Shown: one piece after another, positions 39,632 through 50,330 of the stretch
Position numbering within the stretch: position 1 is the stretch's first letter
Layout: each line of letters begins with the position of its first letter
Assembly: GCA_913062865.1 (NCBI GenBank)
Contig: CAJXWO010000006.1
Coordinates: forward strand, 1 to 64,000
Length of the DNA stretch: 64,000 bases
Source: an uncultured Paracoccaceae bacterium
GTDB taxonomy: Bacteria; Pseudomonadota; Alphaproteobacteria; Rhodobacterales; Rhodobacteraceae
Direction of reading: 5' to 3'
The notes under the pieces: generated by a model
What the model was told of the DNA's origin: nothing
Seen by the model: the letters and a program-made list of their open reading frames with translations, nothing else
Databases searched by the model: none
Made by a program: the position numbers and the translations under genes

Positions 39632-41116
39632 ATGACCGGGGATCCGAGAAAACTGAGCGATCTGGGGCTGACCGCCGCGCGCGGGCGCAATCCCGTCATC
39701 ACTGGCGTGGCGCTCGACAGCCGCGAGGTGAAGGACGGGTTTCTCTTCGCGGGCATTCCCGGCAGCCGCGTGCATGGCGGCGAGTTCATCCAGTACGCCC
39801 TGCGCATGGGGGCTGCGGCCATCCTGACCGATGCCGAGGGCGCGCAGATCGCCGCGGCGGATCTCGCGGCGTCGGACGCGGCGCTGATCGTGGCCGAGGA
39901 TCCGCGCCAGACGCTCAGCTATACCTGCGCGCTGTGGTTCGGGGCCCAGCCACAGACGATCGTTGCGGTCACCGGCACCAACGGCAAGACCTCGGTGGCC
40001 AGCTTCACCCGCCAGATCTGGGCCCATCTGGGCTACGAGGCGATCAATATCGGCACCACCGGCGTCGAAGGGGCGTGGACATCGCCGCTCCATCACACCA
40101 CGCCCGATCCGATCACGCTGCACCGCGCCCTGGCCGAGGCCGCGCGCGCAGGCGTCACCCATGCGGCGATGGAGGCGTCGAGCCACGGGCTTGACCAGCG
40201 GCGGCTCGACGGGGTGGCGCTCGAGGCGGCCGGGTTCAGCAATTTCAGCCAGGACCACCTGGACTATCACAAGACGTTCGAGGCCTATTTTGCCGCCAAG
40301 GCGGGGCTTTTCGACCGCGTCCTGTCACCGGATGGCGTGGCGGTCATCAATATCGACGACGCCAAGGGGGCCGACATGGCCCATATCGCCGCCGACCGGG
40401 GCCAGGATCTGATCACCGTGGGCCGCAACGCGGGCGCGGATTTGCGCCTGCATGCCCAACGCTTTGAGAGCACGGGCCAGGAGGCCCGGCTTAGCTGGGA
40501 GGGGCGGCCCTTCATGGTGCGGCTCGACCTGATCGGCGGCTTCCAGGCCGAGAACGTGGCGCTTGCCGCGGGGCTCGTGATCGCCTGTGGTGCCGATGCG
40601 GCGCAGGTCATGCAATGCCTGCCGGAACTGACCAATGTGCGCGGGCGGATGGAATTGGCCGCAACGCGCGCCAACGGGGCGGCGGTGTTCGTCGATTACG
40701 CCCATACGCCCGATGCGGTCGCGACCGCGCTTCAGGCGCTCAGGCCCCATGTGATGGGCCGGCTCGTGGCCATCGTGGGCGCGGGCGGCGACCGCGACAC
40801 GGCCAAGCGCCCGTTGATGGGGCAGGCGGCAGCCGCGCATGCCGACCATGTGATAGTGACCGACGACAACCCGCGCAGCGAAGATCCCGCCGCGATCCGC
40901 GCCGCGGTGATGGAGGGCGCGCCTGGCGCCACCGAGGTGGGCGACCGGGCCGAGGCGATCCTGCGCGGCGTCGATGCACTGGGCCCGGGCGATGCGCTCT
41001 TGATCTGCGGCAAGGGGCACGAGACCGGCCAGGTCGTGGGCGATGACGTGCTGCCCTTCGACGATTGCGAACAGGCCAGTGTGGCGGTGGCCGCGCTGGA
41101 CGGGAGCTTCACATGA
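39632..41116 (+). CDS. murE: UDP-MurNAc-tripeptide synthetase MurE (meso-DAP adding)
   Basis: Cytoplasmic ATP-dependent ligase of 494 residues adding meso-diaminopimelate to UDP-MurNAc-L-Ala-D-Glu. P-loop GTNGKT at residues 115-120; MEASSHGLDQRRLDG; and the specificity motif DNPR (412-415), which selects meso-DAP rather than lysine. ATG at 39632 is chosen over an in-frame GTG nine bases upstream because the ggcgggggtgggcag ribosome-site region fits it. The stop overlaps murF by ATGA. Confidence 0.96.
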   Translation: MTGDPRKLSDLGLTAARGRNPVITGVALDSREVKDGFLFAGIPGSRVHGGEFIQYALRMGAAAILTDAEGAQIAAADLAASDAALIVAEDPRQTLSYTCALWFGAQPQTIVAVTGTNGKTSVASFTRQIWAHLGYEAINIGTTGVEGAWTSPLHHTTPDPITLHRALAEAARAGVTHAAMEASSHGLDQRRLDGVALEAAGFSNFSQDHLDYHKTFEAYFAAKAGLFDRVLSPDGVAVINIDDAKGADMAHIAADRGQDLITVGRNAGADLRLHAQRFESTGQEARLSWEGRPFMVRLDLIGGFQAENVALAAGLVIACGADAAQVMQCLPELTNVRGRMELAATRANGAAVFVDYAHTPDAVATALQALRPHVMGRLVAIVGAGGDRDTAKRPLMGQAAAAHADHVIVTDDNPRSEDPAAIRAAVMEGAPGATEVGDRAEAILRGVDALGPGDALLICGKGHETGQVVGDDVLPFDDCEQASVAVAALDGSFT

Positions 41117-42558
41117 GCCTCTGGACCGCCGAAGAGGCGGCCATTGCCACCGGTGGACGTACCCCGCCGGGCTGGGTGGCCTCGGGCGTGTCCATCGATA
41201 CCCGCACATTGCAACCGGGCGATCTTTTCGTGGCCCTGACCGCGGCGCGCGACGGGCATGATTTCGTCGCTGCCGCGCTTGAGAAAGGCGCGGCCGCCGC
41301 ACTCGTCTCTCGCGTGCCCGAGGGCGTGTCACCCGATGCGCCGCTTCTGATCGTCGAGGACGTGCAGGCCGCGCTCGAGGCGCTGGGCGTGGCCGCGCGC
41401 GCCAGGACCCGCGCGCGCGTCGTCGCCATCACCGGATCGGCCGGCAAGACCTCGACCAAGGAGATGCTGCGCGCGGTCCTGTCCGGGCAGGGCAAGACCC
41501 ATGCCAGTGTCGCCAGCTACAACAACCACTGGGGCGTGCCGCTGACGCTTGCCCGCATGCCCGCCGACACCCGTTTCGCGGTGATCGAGATCGGCATGAA
41601 CCATCCCGGCGAAATCGCGCCGCTGGCGCGCATGGCCCGCCCCCATGTGGCGGTCGTGACCACCGTGGCCGCCGCGCATCTGGAGGCGTTCGAGAATATC
41701 GAGGGCATCGCGCGGGAAAAGGCGTCGATCTTCGAGGGGCTCGAACCCCGTGGCACGGCCATATTTAATGCCGATGTGGCAACTGCGCCCATCCTCAAGG
41801 AAGCCGCGCAGCGCCATGCGGCGCGCGCGATTTCTTTCGGCACGGCCCGCGGAGCCCATCACCGGCTGATGTCGGTGACGCTGGGCGATGACACCACCGT
41901 GGCCGAGGCGCGCGCCTGGCGCACACCGCTGCTGTTCAAGGTCGGCTGCGTCGGCCGTCATTTCGCGATGAACGCGCTGGCGGTGCTGGCCGTCGCCTGG
42001 ATGTTACGTTGCGACAGGGCCATCGCGATCGGCGATCTGGGCGCCTGGCGCCCCGTGAAAGGGCGCGGCGCACGCCAGCGCATCGGCTTCGACATGACAG
42101 ACCCCGCGATGTCGTTCGACCTGATCGACGAAAGCTACAATGCCAATCCCGCCTCGGCCGCCGCCGCGCTCGAGGTGCTGGCGGCCGCCACGCCCCGCCA
42201 CGGGGTGGGGCGCGTGTCCAAGGGACGCCGCATCGTCGTGCTGGGCGATATGAAGGAACTGGGCCCCGAGGGACCGGACCTGCATGCGGGCCTTGCCGCG
42301 CATCCCGCCATGGAAGGCATCGACCGGGTGCATTGCGTGGGACCCCTGATGCGTCACCTGTGGGAGGCTCTACCCGAGACCAAACGCGGCCAATGGACCG
42401 AGACCAGCGCGAAAATGGCCCAGCATGTGCGCGGTGCGGTCGATGCGGGCGACGTGGTGATGGTCAAGGGATCGCTCTCCATGGGGCTGGCCCGCGTGGT
42501 TGACGCGCTTCGGAAACTGGGGCATCCCGCCCCGCAACCGGGACAAGAGGACACCTGA
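41113..42558 (+). CDS. murF: UDP-MurNAc-pentapeptide synthetase MurF
   Basis: Adds D-Ala-D-Ala to UDP-MurNAc-tripeptide; 481 residues. Motifs: VSIDTRTLQPGDLFVAL (N-domain), P-loop GSAGKT (108-113) with SAGKTSTKEML, NNHWGVPLTLARMP, IEIGMNHPGEI and DESYNANPASAAAAL. Starts inside the murE stop (ATGA) and ends directly before the mraY start codon, so translation of the three is probably coupled. Confidence 0.96.
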   Translation: MSLWTAEEAAIATGGRTPPGWVASGVSIDTRTLQPGDLFVALTAARDGHDFVAAALEKGAAAALVSRVPEGVSPDAPLLIVEDVQAALEALGVAARARTRARVVAITGSAGKTSTKEMLRAVLSGQGKTHASVASYNNHWGVPLTLARMPADTRFAVIEIGMNHPGEIAPLARMARPHVAVVTTVAAAHLEAFENIEGIAREKASIFEGLEPRGTAIFNADVATAPILKEAAQRHAARAISFGTARGAHHRLMSVTLGDDTTVAEARAWRTPLLFKVGCVGRHFAMNALAVLAVAWMLRCDRAIAIGDLGAWRPVKGRGARQRIGFDMTDPAMSFDLIDESYNANPASAAAALEVLAAATPRHGVGRVSKGRRIVVLGDMKELGPEGPDLHAGLAAHPAMEGIDRVHCVGPLMRHLWEALPETKRGQWTETSAKMAQHVRGAVDAGDVVMVKGSLSMGLARVVDALRKLGHPAPQPGQEDT

Positions 42559-43641
42559 ATGCTCTATTGGCTGACCGCGCTGTCGGACGGGGGCGACCTG
42601 TTCAACCTGTTCCGCTACATCACCTTCCGCGCGGGCGGCGCATTCATGACAGCGCTTCTTTTCGGCTTTCTCTTCGGGCGGCCCCTGATCAACGTGTTGC
42701 GCCGCCGCCAGGGCAAGGGTCAGCCGATCCGCTCCGACGGGCCAGAGGGGCATATCTCCAAGGCGGGCACGCCCACGATGGGCGGGCTTCTGATCGTGGG
42801 CGCGCTCTTGACCTCGACGCTCCTATGGGCGCGGCTCGACAACCCCTATGTCTGGTTGGTGCTTTTCGTGACCATGGCTTTTGGCGCCATCGGGTTCGCC
42901 GACGATTACGCCAAGGTGTCCAAGCAGACCGTGGCCGGTGTGCCGGGCAAGGTTCGGCTGCTGCTGGGCTTCCTGATCGCAGGGGTCGCGGGCTACTGGG
43001 CCACGATGTACCACCCCGTGGAGTTGCAGAACCAGCTGGCCTTTCCGGTGTTCAAGGATGCACTTCTGAACCTCGGGATCCTGTTCATCCCCTTCGCGAT
43101 GTTCGTCATCGTGGGTGCCGCCAACGCGGTGAACCTGACCGACGGGCTGGATGGTCTGGCGATCATGCCCGTGATGATCGCGGCCGGGACGTTGGGCATC
43201 ATCGCCTATGCGGTGGGGCGGGTGGACTTCACCGAGTATCTCGACGTGCATTACGTGCCCGGTACGGGCGAGATCCTGATCTTCACCGCCGGTCTCTTTG
43301 GCGGTGGGCTCGGGTTCCTGTGGTACAACGCGCCGCCCGCCGCCGTTTTCATGGGCGACACGGGGTCGCTGGCGCTTGGCGGGGCGCTTGGGGCCATTGC
43401 CGTGGCCACCAAGCACGAGATCGTGCTGGGCATCGTCGGCGGCCTGTTCGTGCTCGAGGCGCTGTCGGTGATCATCCAGGTGCTTTATTTCAAGCGCACC
43501 GGCAAGCGCGTGTTCCTGATGGCGCCGATCCACCACCATTACGAGAAAAAGGGCTGGGCGGAGCCGCAGATCGTGATCCGGTTCTGGATCATCTCGCTCA
43601 TCCTGGCGCTGATCGGCTTGGCGACCCTGAAGGTGCGCTGA
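42559..43641 (+). CDS. mraY: Phospho-MurNAc-pentapeptide translocase MraY
   Basis: Integral membrane enzyme of 360 residues with about ten transmembrane helices that transfers phospho-MurNAc-pentapeptide to undecaprenyl phosphate, giving lipid I. Conserved cytoplasmic loops: [22 protein letters not shown] (the catalytic Asp-Asp), [28 protein letters not shown] and [18 protein letters not shown]. Its ATG follows the murF stop with no gap. Confidence 0.97.
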   Translation: MLYWLTALSDGGDLFNLFRYITFRAGGAFMTALLFGFLFGRPLINVLRRRQGKGQPIRSDGPEGHISKAGTPTMGGLLIVGALLTSTLLWARLDNPYVWLVLFVTMAFGAIGFADDYAKVSKQTVAGVPGKVRLLLGFLIAGVAGYWATMYHPVELQNQLAFPVFKDALLNLGILFIPFAMFVIVGAANAVNLTDGLDGLAIMPVMIAAGTLGIIAYAVGRVDFTEYLDVHYVPGTGEILIFTAGLFGGGLGFLWYNAPPAAVFMGDTGSLALGGALGAIAVATKHEIVLGIVGGLFVLEALSVIIQVLYFKRTGKRVFLMAPIHHHYEKKGWAEPQIVIRFWIISLILALIGLATLKVR

Positions 43642-43645
43642 CGAA

Positions 43646-43669
43646 GGTGGGTTGAAAACCCACCCTACG
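43646..43669. repeat. GGTGGGTT hairpin repeat, copy 1
   Basis: GGTGGGTT-GAA-AACCCACC then CTACG: an 8-bp stem with a three-base loop, four bases after the mraY stop. The same 24 bases recur exactly at 60919-60942. It is the only sizeable interruption between mraY and murD and may be an extragenic palindrome with a role in mRNA processing. Confidence 0.7.
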
Positions 43670-43734
43670 CCCGGCTTGCAGGGGCGCGCCCGTCGCGGCA
43701 GTCTCGTCGCCAGTCACGCCAGAGGGGGCAGCGC

Positions 43735-45138
43735 ATGATTCCGGTACCAGGCTTCGAAGGGGAAGAGGTGGCCGTGCTGGGCCTGGGCCGCACGGGCCTG
43801 TCGGCGGCACGCGCCTTGCGCGCGGGCGGCGCCACGCCTGTCTGCTGGGATGACAACCCCGCCGCGCGGGACGTGGCCGAGGCCGAGGGCTTTGCCTGCC
43901 GCGCGCTGAAGACGCCAGCCGATTTCGACACCATCACCCGGCTGATCACCAGCCCGGGCATTCCCCATCTCTACCCGCAGCCGAATCCGGTGATCGCGGC
44001 GGCCTATGCCGCCGGGGTGCCGGTCGACAACGATATCGGGCTCTTTTTCCGTGCGCTTGCGACCGGCGCGTGGGAGTCGCTGGACCAGCCGCCCCGGGTC
44101 ATCGCCGTGACAGGGTCCAACGGGAAATCCACCACCGCGGAGCTCATCGCCCACATCCTCGATCATGCGGGCAAGCCCGTGCAACTGGCCGGGAACATCG
44201 GGCGGGGCGTGCTGGACCTTGATCCGCCCGGCGACGGCGCTGTGATCGTGCTCGAGCTGTCGAGCTACCAGACCGAGCTGGCCCGCGCGCTTACCCCCGA
44301 TGTGGCGGTTTTCACCAATCTCTCACCCGATCACCTGGATCGCCATGGCGGCATGGGCGGCTATTTCGCGGCCAAGCGGCGGCTCTTCGCCGAGGGCGGC
44401 CCGGACCGCGCGGTGATCGGCGTCGATGAGGCCGAGGGGCAGTTTCTCGCAGGGCAACTCTCCGAAGCACCCAACGACGACCGGGTGATCCGCATCTCGG
44501 GCGGCCAAAAACTCTCTGGCCCCGGCTGGTCGGTCTTCGCCCGAAAGGGTTTTTTGTCGGAATGGCGCAAGGGGCGGCAGGCGGGCAGCATCGACCTGCG
44601 TCCCGTGAAAGGCCTGCCCGGCAGCCACAACCATCAGAACGCCTGCGCCGCCTATGCCGCCTGCCGGACCCTGGGCCTTGCGCCGCGGGTGATCGAGCAG
44701 GCCTTCCACAGTTTCCAGGGCCTGCCGCATCGCAGCCAGATCGTAGCCGAGGCGGGCGGGGTCACTTATGTCAACGACAGCAAGGCCACCAATGTGGATA
44801 GCGCGGCCAAGGCGCTTGCGGCCTTCGACAATATCCGCTGGATCTGCGGCGGGCTTCAGAAAGAGGGCGGGCTCGACGCCCTGAAAGACGCCACCACTGG
44901 CGTTCGCAAGGCCTATGTCATCGGGCGCGAGGCGGCCGAGTTCGCCTTGGGCCTCACCTGCGAGGCCGAGATCTGCACCGACATGGCCACCGCCGTCGCC
45001 CGGGCGAGCGCCGATGCCGAGCCGGGCGATACGGTGCTCCTCGCCCCGGCTGCTGCGAGCTTCGATCAATACGACAATTTCGAGAAACGCGGCGAGGATT
45101 TTATCGCCCAGGTGCATGCGGACCTAAACAAGCCCTGA
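43735..45138 (+). CDS. murD: UDP-MurNAc-L-alanine--D-glutamate ligase MurD
   Basis: Cytoplasmic Mur ligase of 467 residues adding D-glutamate to UDP-MurNAc-L-Ala. An N-terminal Rossmann-like fold ([17 protein letters not shown]) precedes the P-loop GSNGKS (127-132). [34 protein letters not shown] and [16 protein letters not shown] are family motifs. ATG follows cagaggggg. Standard length. Confidence 0.96.
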   Translation: MIPVPGFEGEEVAVLGLGRTGLSAARALRAGGATPVCWDDNPAARDVAEAEGFACRALKTPADFDTITRLITSPGIPHLYPQPNPVIAAAYAAGVPVDNDIGLFFRALATGAWESLDQPPRVIAVTGSNGKSTTAELIAHILDHAGKPVQLAGNIGRGVLDLDPPGDGAVIVLELSSYQTELARALTPDVAVFTNLSPDHLDRHGGMGGYFAAKRRLFAEGGPDRAVIGVDEAEGQFLAGQLSEAPNDDRVIRISGGQKLSGPGWSVFARKGFLSEWRKGRQAGSIDLRPVKGLPGSHNHQNACAAYAACRTLGLAPRVIEQAFHSFQGLPHRSQIVAEAGGVTYVNDSKATNVDSAAKALAAFDNIRWICGGLQKEGGLDALKDATTGVRKAYVIGREAAEFALGLTCEAEICTDMATAVARASADAEPGDTVLLAPAAASFDQYDNFEKRGEDFIAQVHADLNKP

Positions 45139-45145
45139 CCCCCAC

Positions 45146-45193
45146 CTTCATTTTTCCGGAAATACTCCGGGGGTTTGGGGGCAGCGCCCCCAA
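45146..45193. repeat. Composite extragenic repeat after murD
   Basis: First part (45146-45168) is the dispersed CTTCATTTTTCC/GGAAATACTCC motif in reverse orientation relative to 31806. Second part (about 45175-45193) is TTGGGGGC-AGC-GCCCCCAA, an 8-bp stem with a three-base loop. Together they fill the gap between the convergent murD and flavoprotein genes and may terminate both. Confidence 0.55.
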
Positions 45194-45234
45194 GATCGCG
45201 CGTCAGCGCTCATCCAGCGCCCCCGCACGGGGGC

Positions 45235-46416
45235 TCATTGTGATTGCGCGATCGCCCGGCCCGCCGCCACGGCCGAGGACCAGGCCCATTGGAAATTGTA
45301 GCCCCCCAGCCAGCCGGTCACGTCCACGGCTTCGCCGATGACGTATAGCCCCGGCACATGGGCCGACATCATCGTGCGCGACGACAGCCCGTCGGTCGCC
45401 ACGCCGCCCAGCGTGACCTCGGCGGTGCGGTAGCCCTCGGTGCTTGCGGGCGTCAGCGCCCAGTTGTGCAGCCGGTCGGCCAGGTCGCGCAGCACCGTGT
45501 CGCTCTGATCCGCCAGCCGGCCCGAAACGTGCCATTCGGCGCACAGATGCTCGGCCAGGCGCGCGGGCAGCATTTCGGCCAGATGGGTGGCCACTTGCCG
45601 CCGCCCAGCAACCTGCCGCCGGTCGCGCAGAAGGTCAAAGCCCGACTGCCCCGGCAAGAGATCGACATGCACAGTCTCGCCCTCGCGCCAGTAGGACGAG
45701 ACTTGCAAAACCGCTGGGCCAGACAGGCCGCGATGGGTGAACAGCATCGCCTCGTCGAAACTGGTGCCGCCCGCCTCGGCCCGCACGGGCACCGCCACAC
45801 CCGATAGACCCGCGAACCGTTCGGGCGCAAAGGTGAACGGTACGAGCGCCGGGCGCGTGTCGGTCACCCGGTGCCCGAAGCGCGCGGCGATCTCATAGGC
45901 CAGCCCAGTGGCCCCCATCTTGGGGATCGACTTGCCGCCCGTGGCCAGAACAAGGTTCCGGGCGCGCACCTCCTGCCGCGCGCCCTCGCGGTCGAGGGTC
46001 AGGGTGAACCCCTCGGGTCCATGGTCGAGCGCGGTCAGGTCCGTGCGCAGCCACAGCTCCGCCCCGGCGCGCTCCATCTCGGTGCGCAGCATCGCGATGA
46101 TGTCCTTGGCCGAGCTGTCGCAAAACAGCTGGCCCAGCGTCTTTTCGTGCCAGGCGATTCCGTGCCCGTCGACGAGATCGATGAAATCCCACTGGGTGTA
46201 GCGCGCCAGCGCAGATTTGCAGAAATGGGGGTTTTCCGAGAGGAAACAGCCGGGTTCGGCATGCATGTTGGTGAAATTGCACCGTCCGCCGCCCGAGATT
46301 CGGATCTTCTCGCCCGGCGCCTTGGCATGGTCGATGACCAGCACGCCTGGTCCCGCATGGGCCGCGCACATCATGCCGGCGGCGCCAGCGCCCAGGATCA
46401 CGGTCTGATATTGCAT
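45235..46416 (-). CDS. HI0933-type FAD-dependent oxidoreductase
   Basis: Flavoprotein of 393 residues, family of YhiN/HI0933 (sometimes named aminoacetone oxidase-like). The N-terminal dinucleotide fold is VILGAGAAGMMCAAHAG; the family signature KIRISGGGRCNFTN follows at about residue 37; VLATGGKSIPKMGATG and GLYVIGEAVDVTGWLGGYNFQWAWSSA close the FAD site. The true substrate is unknown. It lies antisense inside the dcw cluster, between murD and ftsW, and starts 134 bases from ftsW in divergent orientation. It implies that ftsW and downstream genes may have their own promoter. Confidence 0.9.
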   Translation of the reverse strand: MQYQTVILGAGAAGMMCAAHAGPGVLVIDHAKAPGEKIRISGGGRCNFTNMHAEPGCFLSENPHFCKSALARYTQWDFIDLVDGHGIAWHEKTLGQLFCDSSAKDIIAMLRTEMERAGAELWLRTDLTALDHGPEGFTLTLDREGARQEVRARNLVLATGGKSIPKMGATGLAYEIAARFGHRVTDTRPALVPFTFAPERFAGLSGVAVPVRAEAGGTSFDEAMLFTHRGLSGPAVLQVSSYWREGETVHVDLLPGQSGFDLLRDRRQVAGRRQVATHLAEMLPARLAEHLCAEWHVSGRLADQSDTVLRDLADRLHNWALTPASTEGYRTAEVTLGGVATDGLSSRTMMSAHVPGLYVIGEAVDVTGWLGGYNFQWAWSSAVAAGRAIAQSQ

Positions 46417-46550
46417 GGGCGACCAGTTGCCCGGCCTGGGCACGCTTGGCAAGACCCGGTTTTTCAAGTGGCACGGCGCGACCCAATTCGGTACACTTGG
46501 AATTAGACCCCGAAAAGGGGCAGGGCAGAGGCAGTAGGTGGCAGGTTCCC

Positions 46551-47717
46551 ATGACCGAAATGGTGTATGGCGCGCGTCCGGTGACGGATGGCGAGCCGAT
46601 CCTTCCCAAATGGTGGCGCACGATCGACAAATGGTCGATATCCTGCATCCTGATCCTGTTCGGGATCGGTCTTCTGTTGGGCCTTGCGGCCTCGCCGCCG
46701 CTGGCCGCCCGGAACGGGTTCGACGCCTTCCACTATGTCCAGCGGCAGTCGGCCTTCGGGCTCATGGCGCTCAGCGCGATGGCCATCGTGTCCATGATGA
46801 GCCCGGTCGCGGTGCGGCGTCTTGCGGTGCTGGGCTTTCTGGGTGCCTTCGCCGCCCTGGCCCTGCTGCCCATCTTCGGCACCGATTTCGGCAAGGGCGC
46901 TGTGCGCTGGTACTCGCTGGGCTTCGCCTCGGTGCAGCCGTCGGAGTTCCTGAAACCGGCCTTCATCGTGGTGTCGGCCTGGATGCTGGCGGCCAGCCAG
47001 GACATCAACGGGCCGCCGGGACGGGCGCTGTCCTTTGCGATGACCGTGGTCATCGTTTCTTTCCTGGCGTTGCAGCCCGATTTCGGGCAGGCGGCGCTGG
47101 TGCTCTTCGGCTGGGGCGTAATGTATTTCGTCGCCGGTGCGCCGATGCTGCTTCTGATTGGCATGGCGGGCGCGGTCGTGGCCGTGGGCATGTTTGCCTA
47201 TAACAATTCCGAGCATTTCGCCCGCCGCATCGACGGCTTCCTGTCCGCCGAGGTCGATCCGACCACCCAGCTGGGCTATGCCACCAACGCGATCCGCGAG
47301 GGCGGGCTGTTCGGCGTGGGCGTGGGGGAGGGGCAGGTGAAATGGTCGCTTCCCGATGCCCATACGGATTTCATCATCGCGGTCGCGGCCGAGGAATACG
47401 GGCTTGTCCTCGTCCTGATCATCATCGCGCTGTATGCCACCGTGGTGATCCGGTCGCTTCTGCGGCTGATGCGCGAGCGTGATCCGTTCATCCGTCTGGC
47501 GGGCTGCGGGCTGGCGGCGATGTTCGGCGTGCAGGCAATGATCAACATGGGCGTGGCTGTGCGGCTGTTGCCCGCCAAGGGCATGACGCTGCCCTTTGTC
47601 AGCTACGGCGGCTCGTCGCTGATTGCAGGCGGCATCGCCGTGGGCATGCTTCTGGCCTTCACCCGAACCCGGCCCCAGGGCGAGATCGGCGATATCCTGC
47701 GCGGGCGGGTGCGATGA
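46551..47717 (+). CDS. ftsW: Septal peptidoglycan glycosyltransferase FtsW
   Basis: SEDS-family polytopic protein of 388 residues with about ten transmembrane helices; polymerises lipid II at the septum with FtsI. Signatures: [65 protein letters not shown], and [15 protein letters not shown]. The first ATG giving a family-like N-terminus is at 46551. Stop overlaps murG start (ATGA). Confidence 0.95.
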   Translation: MTEMVYGARPVTDGEPILPKWWRTIDKWSISCILILFGIGLLLGLAASPPLAARNGFDAFHYVQRQSAFGLMALSAMAIVSMMSPVAVRRLAVLGFLGAFAALALLPIFGTDFGKGAVRWYSLGFASVQPSEFLKPAFIVVSAWMLAASQDINGPPGRALSFAMTVVIVSFLALQPDFGQAALVLFGWGVMYFVAGAPMLLLIGMAGAVVAVGMFAYNNSEHFARRIDGFLSAEVDPTTQLGYATNAIREGGLFGVGVGEGQVKWSLPDAHTDFIIAVAAEEYGLVLVLIIIALYATVVIRSLLRLMRERDPFIRLAGCGLAAMFGVQAMINMGVAVRLLPAKGMTLPFVSYGGSSLIAGGIAVGMLLAFTRTRPQGEIGDILRGRVR

Positions 47718-48811
47718 ACGAGAACGCCCCCCTTCTGGTCATCGCCGCGGGAGGCACCGGCGGGCACATGTTCCCGGCCCAGGCCCTGGCCGAGACGCTG
47801 CTGGCGCGCGGCTGGCGGGTCAAGCTGTCCACGGATGCGCGCGGCGCGCGCTACACGGGCGGCTTTCCGCCCGAGGTCGAGATCGAGACCATCGCCTCGG
47901 CCACGTTCGCGCGGGGCGGGCTCCTGGCCAAGGCGCTGGTGCCGTTCCGCATTCTGGCCGGTACGCTCAGCGCGACGGTTCGGATGATGCGCGACCGGCC
48001 TGCGGTGGTGGTGGGCTTTGGCGGCTACCCGTCGATCCCGGCGTTGGGGGCGGCGGTGCTGTTGCGCCGCCCGCGTATGCTGCACGAACAGAACGGCGTT
48101 CTGGGGCGGGTGAACCAGCTTTTCGCGTCGCGTGTGGACCGATTGGCCTGCGGCACATGGCCCACCGAGATGCCCAAGGGGGTCGAGGGCACCCATGTGG
48201 GCAACCCGGTGCGTGCCGCGATCCATGAACGCGCGGCCGCGGGCTATATCCCGCCGGGCGACCACCCGATGTCGATCCTCGTGATCGGCGGCAGCCAGGG
48301 CGCGCGCATCCTGTCCGACACCGTGCCTCAGTCGATCACGTCGCTGCCGCCCGAGATGCTGCGCCATATCCGCGTCAGCCACCAGGCCCGGGCCGAGGAC
48401 CAGGCTCGCGTGGCCGAGCACTACGCCGCCCACGGCGTGGACGCGGATGTGGAGCCGTTTTTCCATGACGTACCCCGCCGCATGACCGAGGCGCAGCTGG
48501 TCATCAGCCGCGCGGGCGCCTCCTCCATCGCTGATCTGACGGTGATCGGCCGGCCCGCGATCCTGATCCCGCTGGCGGCCGCGATCCGCAATGAACAGGC
48601 GGCCAATGCCCGCGGCATGGCCGAGGCCGGAGGCGCCATCGTGATCCCTGAATCGCAGCTTTCCCCCCAAACCCTGAGCGAAAATATCCAGCGCGTACTG
48701 GACAATCCGCAAGCGGCAGAGCAGATGGCCCAAGCCGCGCTGAGCGTCGGCAAACCGGACGCCGCCGACACGCTGGCCGCGCTGGTCGAGGACCTGGCCC
48801 AGAAAGGATAA
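47714..48811 (+). CDS. murG: UDP-GlcNAc:lipid I N-acetylglucosaminyltransferase MurG
   Basis: Peripheral inner-membrane GT28 enzyme of 365 residues converting lipid I to lipid II. Family motifs: [58 protein letters not shown] and [12 protein letters not shown]. Coupled to ftsW by ATGA and three bases from murC. Confidence 0.96.
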   Translation: MNENAPLLVIAAGGTGGHMFPAQALAETLLARGWRVKLSTDARGARYTGGFPPEVEIETIASATFARGGLLAKALVPFRILAGTLSATVRMMRDRPAVVVGFGGYPSIPALGAAVLLRRPRMLHEQNGVLGRVNQLFASRVDRLACGTWPTEMPKGVEGTHVGNPVRAAIHERAAAGYIPPGDHPMSILVIGGSQGARILSDTVPQSITSLPPEMLRHIRVSHQARAEDQARVAEHYAAHGVDADVEPFFHDVPRRMTEAQLVISRAGASSIADLTVIGRPAILIPLAAAIRNEQAANARGMAEAGGAIVIPESQLSPQTLSENIQRVLDNPQAAEQMAQAALSVGKPDAADTLAALVEDLAQKG

Positions 48812-48814
48812 CCG

Positions 48815-50215
48815 ATGTCACCTGCAACGAAGCTCCCGGGCGATGTGGGCCCCATTCATTTCGTGGGCATCGGCGGGATCGGCATGTCGGGCATCGCCGA
48901 GGTGCTGTTGAACCACGGCTACGTGGTCCAGGGCTCGGACCTGAAACGCTCGAAGATCACCGAACGGCTGGAAAGCCTTGGGGCGCTAGTTTTCGAAGGC
49001 CAGCGGGCCGAGAACCTCGACGGTGCGGAGGTCGTCGTGATCTCCTCGGCGATCAAGCCGGGCAATCCTGAGCTCGACGAGGCCCGCGCGCGGGGTCTTC
49101 CGGTGGTGCGCCGCGCAGAGATGCTGGCGGAGCTCATGCGTCTGAAGTCGAACATCGCCGTGGCGGGCACCCATGGCAAGACGACCACGACCACCATGAT
49201 GGCAGAGCTGATGGTCGCCGGCGGCTTCGATCCCACGGTGATCAATGGTGGGATCATTCACGCCTACGGCTCGAACGCGCGGATGGGGCAGGGCGAATGG
49301 ATGGTGGTCGAGGCCGATGAAAGCGACGGCACCTTCAACCGCCTGCCCGCGACCATCGCCATCGTCACCAATATCGACCCCGAGCATATGGAGCATTGGG
49401 GCGATTTCGACCGGCTGCGGCAGGGCTTTTACGAATTCGTGTCGAACATTCCGTTCTACGGCCTCGCGGTCTGTTGCACCGATCACCCCGAGGTGCAGGC
49501 GCTGGTGGGCCGGATCACCGACCGGCGGGTGGTGACCTACGGCTTCAACGCCCAGGCCGATGTGCGGGCCACGGGGCTGCATTACGAAAAAGGTGTGGCG
49601 CATTTCGACATTCAGCTGCAGGCCGAGGATGCGGTGATCGAGGGCTGCACGCTGCCGATGCCGGGCGATCACAACGTCTCGAACGCGCTGTCGGCGGTGG
49701 CCGTCTGCCGTCACCTGGGCATGACGCGGGACGAGATCCGCGTGGCCCTGGCCAAGTTCGGCGGGGTCAATCGCCGCTTCACCAAGGTGGGCGAGGCGAA
49801 CGGGGTGACCGTCATCGACGATTACGGCCATCACCCGGTCGAAATCGCTGCGGTGCTCAAGGCGGCGCGCCAGGCCTGCGAGGGCCGCGTCATCGCGGTG
49901 CATCAACCCCATCGCTACAGCCGCCTGTCGTCGCTGTTCGAAGACTTCTGCGGCTGTTTCCACGAGGCCGACGTGGTCGCCATCGCCGAGGTCTTCGCCG
50001 CGGGCGAGGATCCGATCGAGGGGGCGAGCCGCGACGATCTTGTCGCGGGTCTGATCCGGCATGGGCACCGCCACGCCCGCGCGATCCGCGACGAGGACGA
50101 CCTGGAACGCCTGGTGCGCGAGCAGGCCGGGCCGGGCGACATGGTCGTGTGCCTGGGCGCCGGCACGATTTCGGCCTGGGCCAACGGCTTGCCGGATCGA
50201 CTGAAAACGCCGTGA
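48815..50215 (+). CDS. murC: UDP-N-acetylmuramate--L-alanine ligase MurC
   Basis: First Mur ligase, adding L-alanine to UDP-MurNAc; 466 residues. Motifs: [19 protein letters not shown]-loop GTHGKT (118-123), [49 protein letters not shown] and [18 protein letters not shown] ribosome site (gaaaggata) precedes the ATG. Followed by a cluster of hairpins, the first real break in this half of the operon. Confidence 0.96.
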   Translation: MSPATKLPGDVGPIHFVGIGGIGMSGIAEVLLNHGYVVQGSDLKRSKITERLESLGALVFEGQRAENLDGAEVVVISSAIKPGNPELDEARARGLPVVRRAEMLAELMRLKSNIAVAGTHGKTTTTTMMAELMVAGGFDPTVINGGIIHAYGSNARMGQGEWMVVEADESDGTFNRLPATIAIVTNIDPEHMEHWGDFDRLRQGFYEFVSNIPFYGLAVCCTDHPEVQALVGRITDRRVVTYGFNAQADVRATGLHYEKGVAHFDIQLQAEDAVIEGCTLPMPGDHNVSNALSAVAVCRHLGMTRDEIRVALAKFGGVNRRFTKVGEANGVTVIDDYGHHPVEIAAVLKAARQACEGRVIAVHQPHRYSRLSSLFEDFCGCFHEADVVAIAEVFAAGEDPIEGASRDDLVAGLIRHGHRHARAIRDEDDLERLVREQAGPGDMVVCLGAGTISAWANGLPDRLKTP

Positions 50216-50219
50216 CGCG

Positions 50220-50317
50220 GGCCAGGATCTTCTGCGAAGATCCTGGCCGCCCGGACCTTTGGCGAAAGTCTTCGTAGAAGACTTTCGTGGCCCGGTCCGG
50301 TTTTCTGCGAAAACCGG
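50220..50317. repeat. Cluster of three perfect hairpins between murC and the permease gene
   Basis: Hairpin 1: GGCCAGGATCTTC-TGC-GAAGATCCTGGCC (50220-50248, 13-bp stem). Hairpin 2: CGAAAGTCTTC-GTA-GAAGACTTTCG (50263-50287, 11 bp). Hairpin 3: CCGGTTTTC-TGC-GAAAACCGG (50297-50317, 9 bp). All share the core TTC-NNN-GAA with a three-base loop; hairpin 2 is the same core read on the other strand. CCGGACC (50251-50257) and GGTCCGG (50294-50300) could pair around hairpin 2 and compete with hairpin 3. The arms differ but stay complementary. A REP-type cluster, a protein-binding RNA or a processing site are all possible. Confidence 0.8.
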
Positions 50318-50330
50318 CGGAGAGGGAGCG

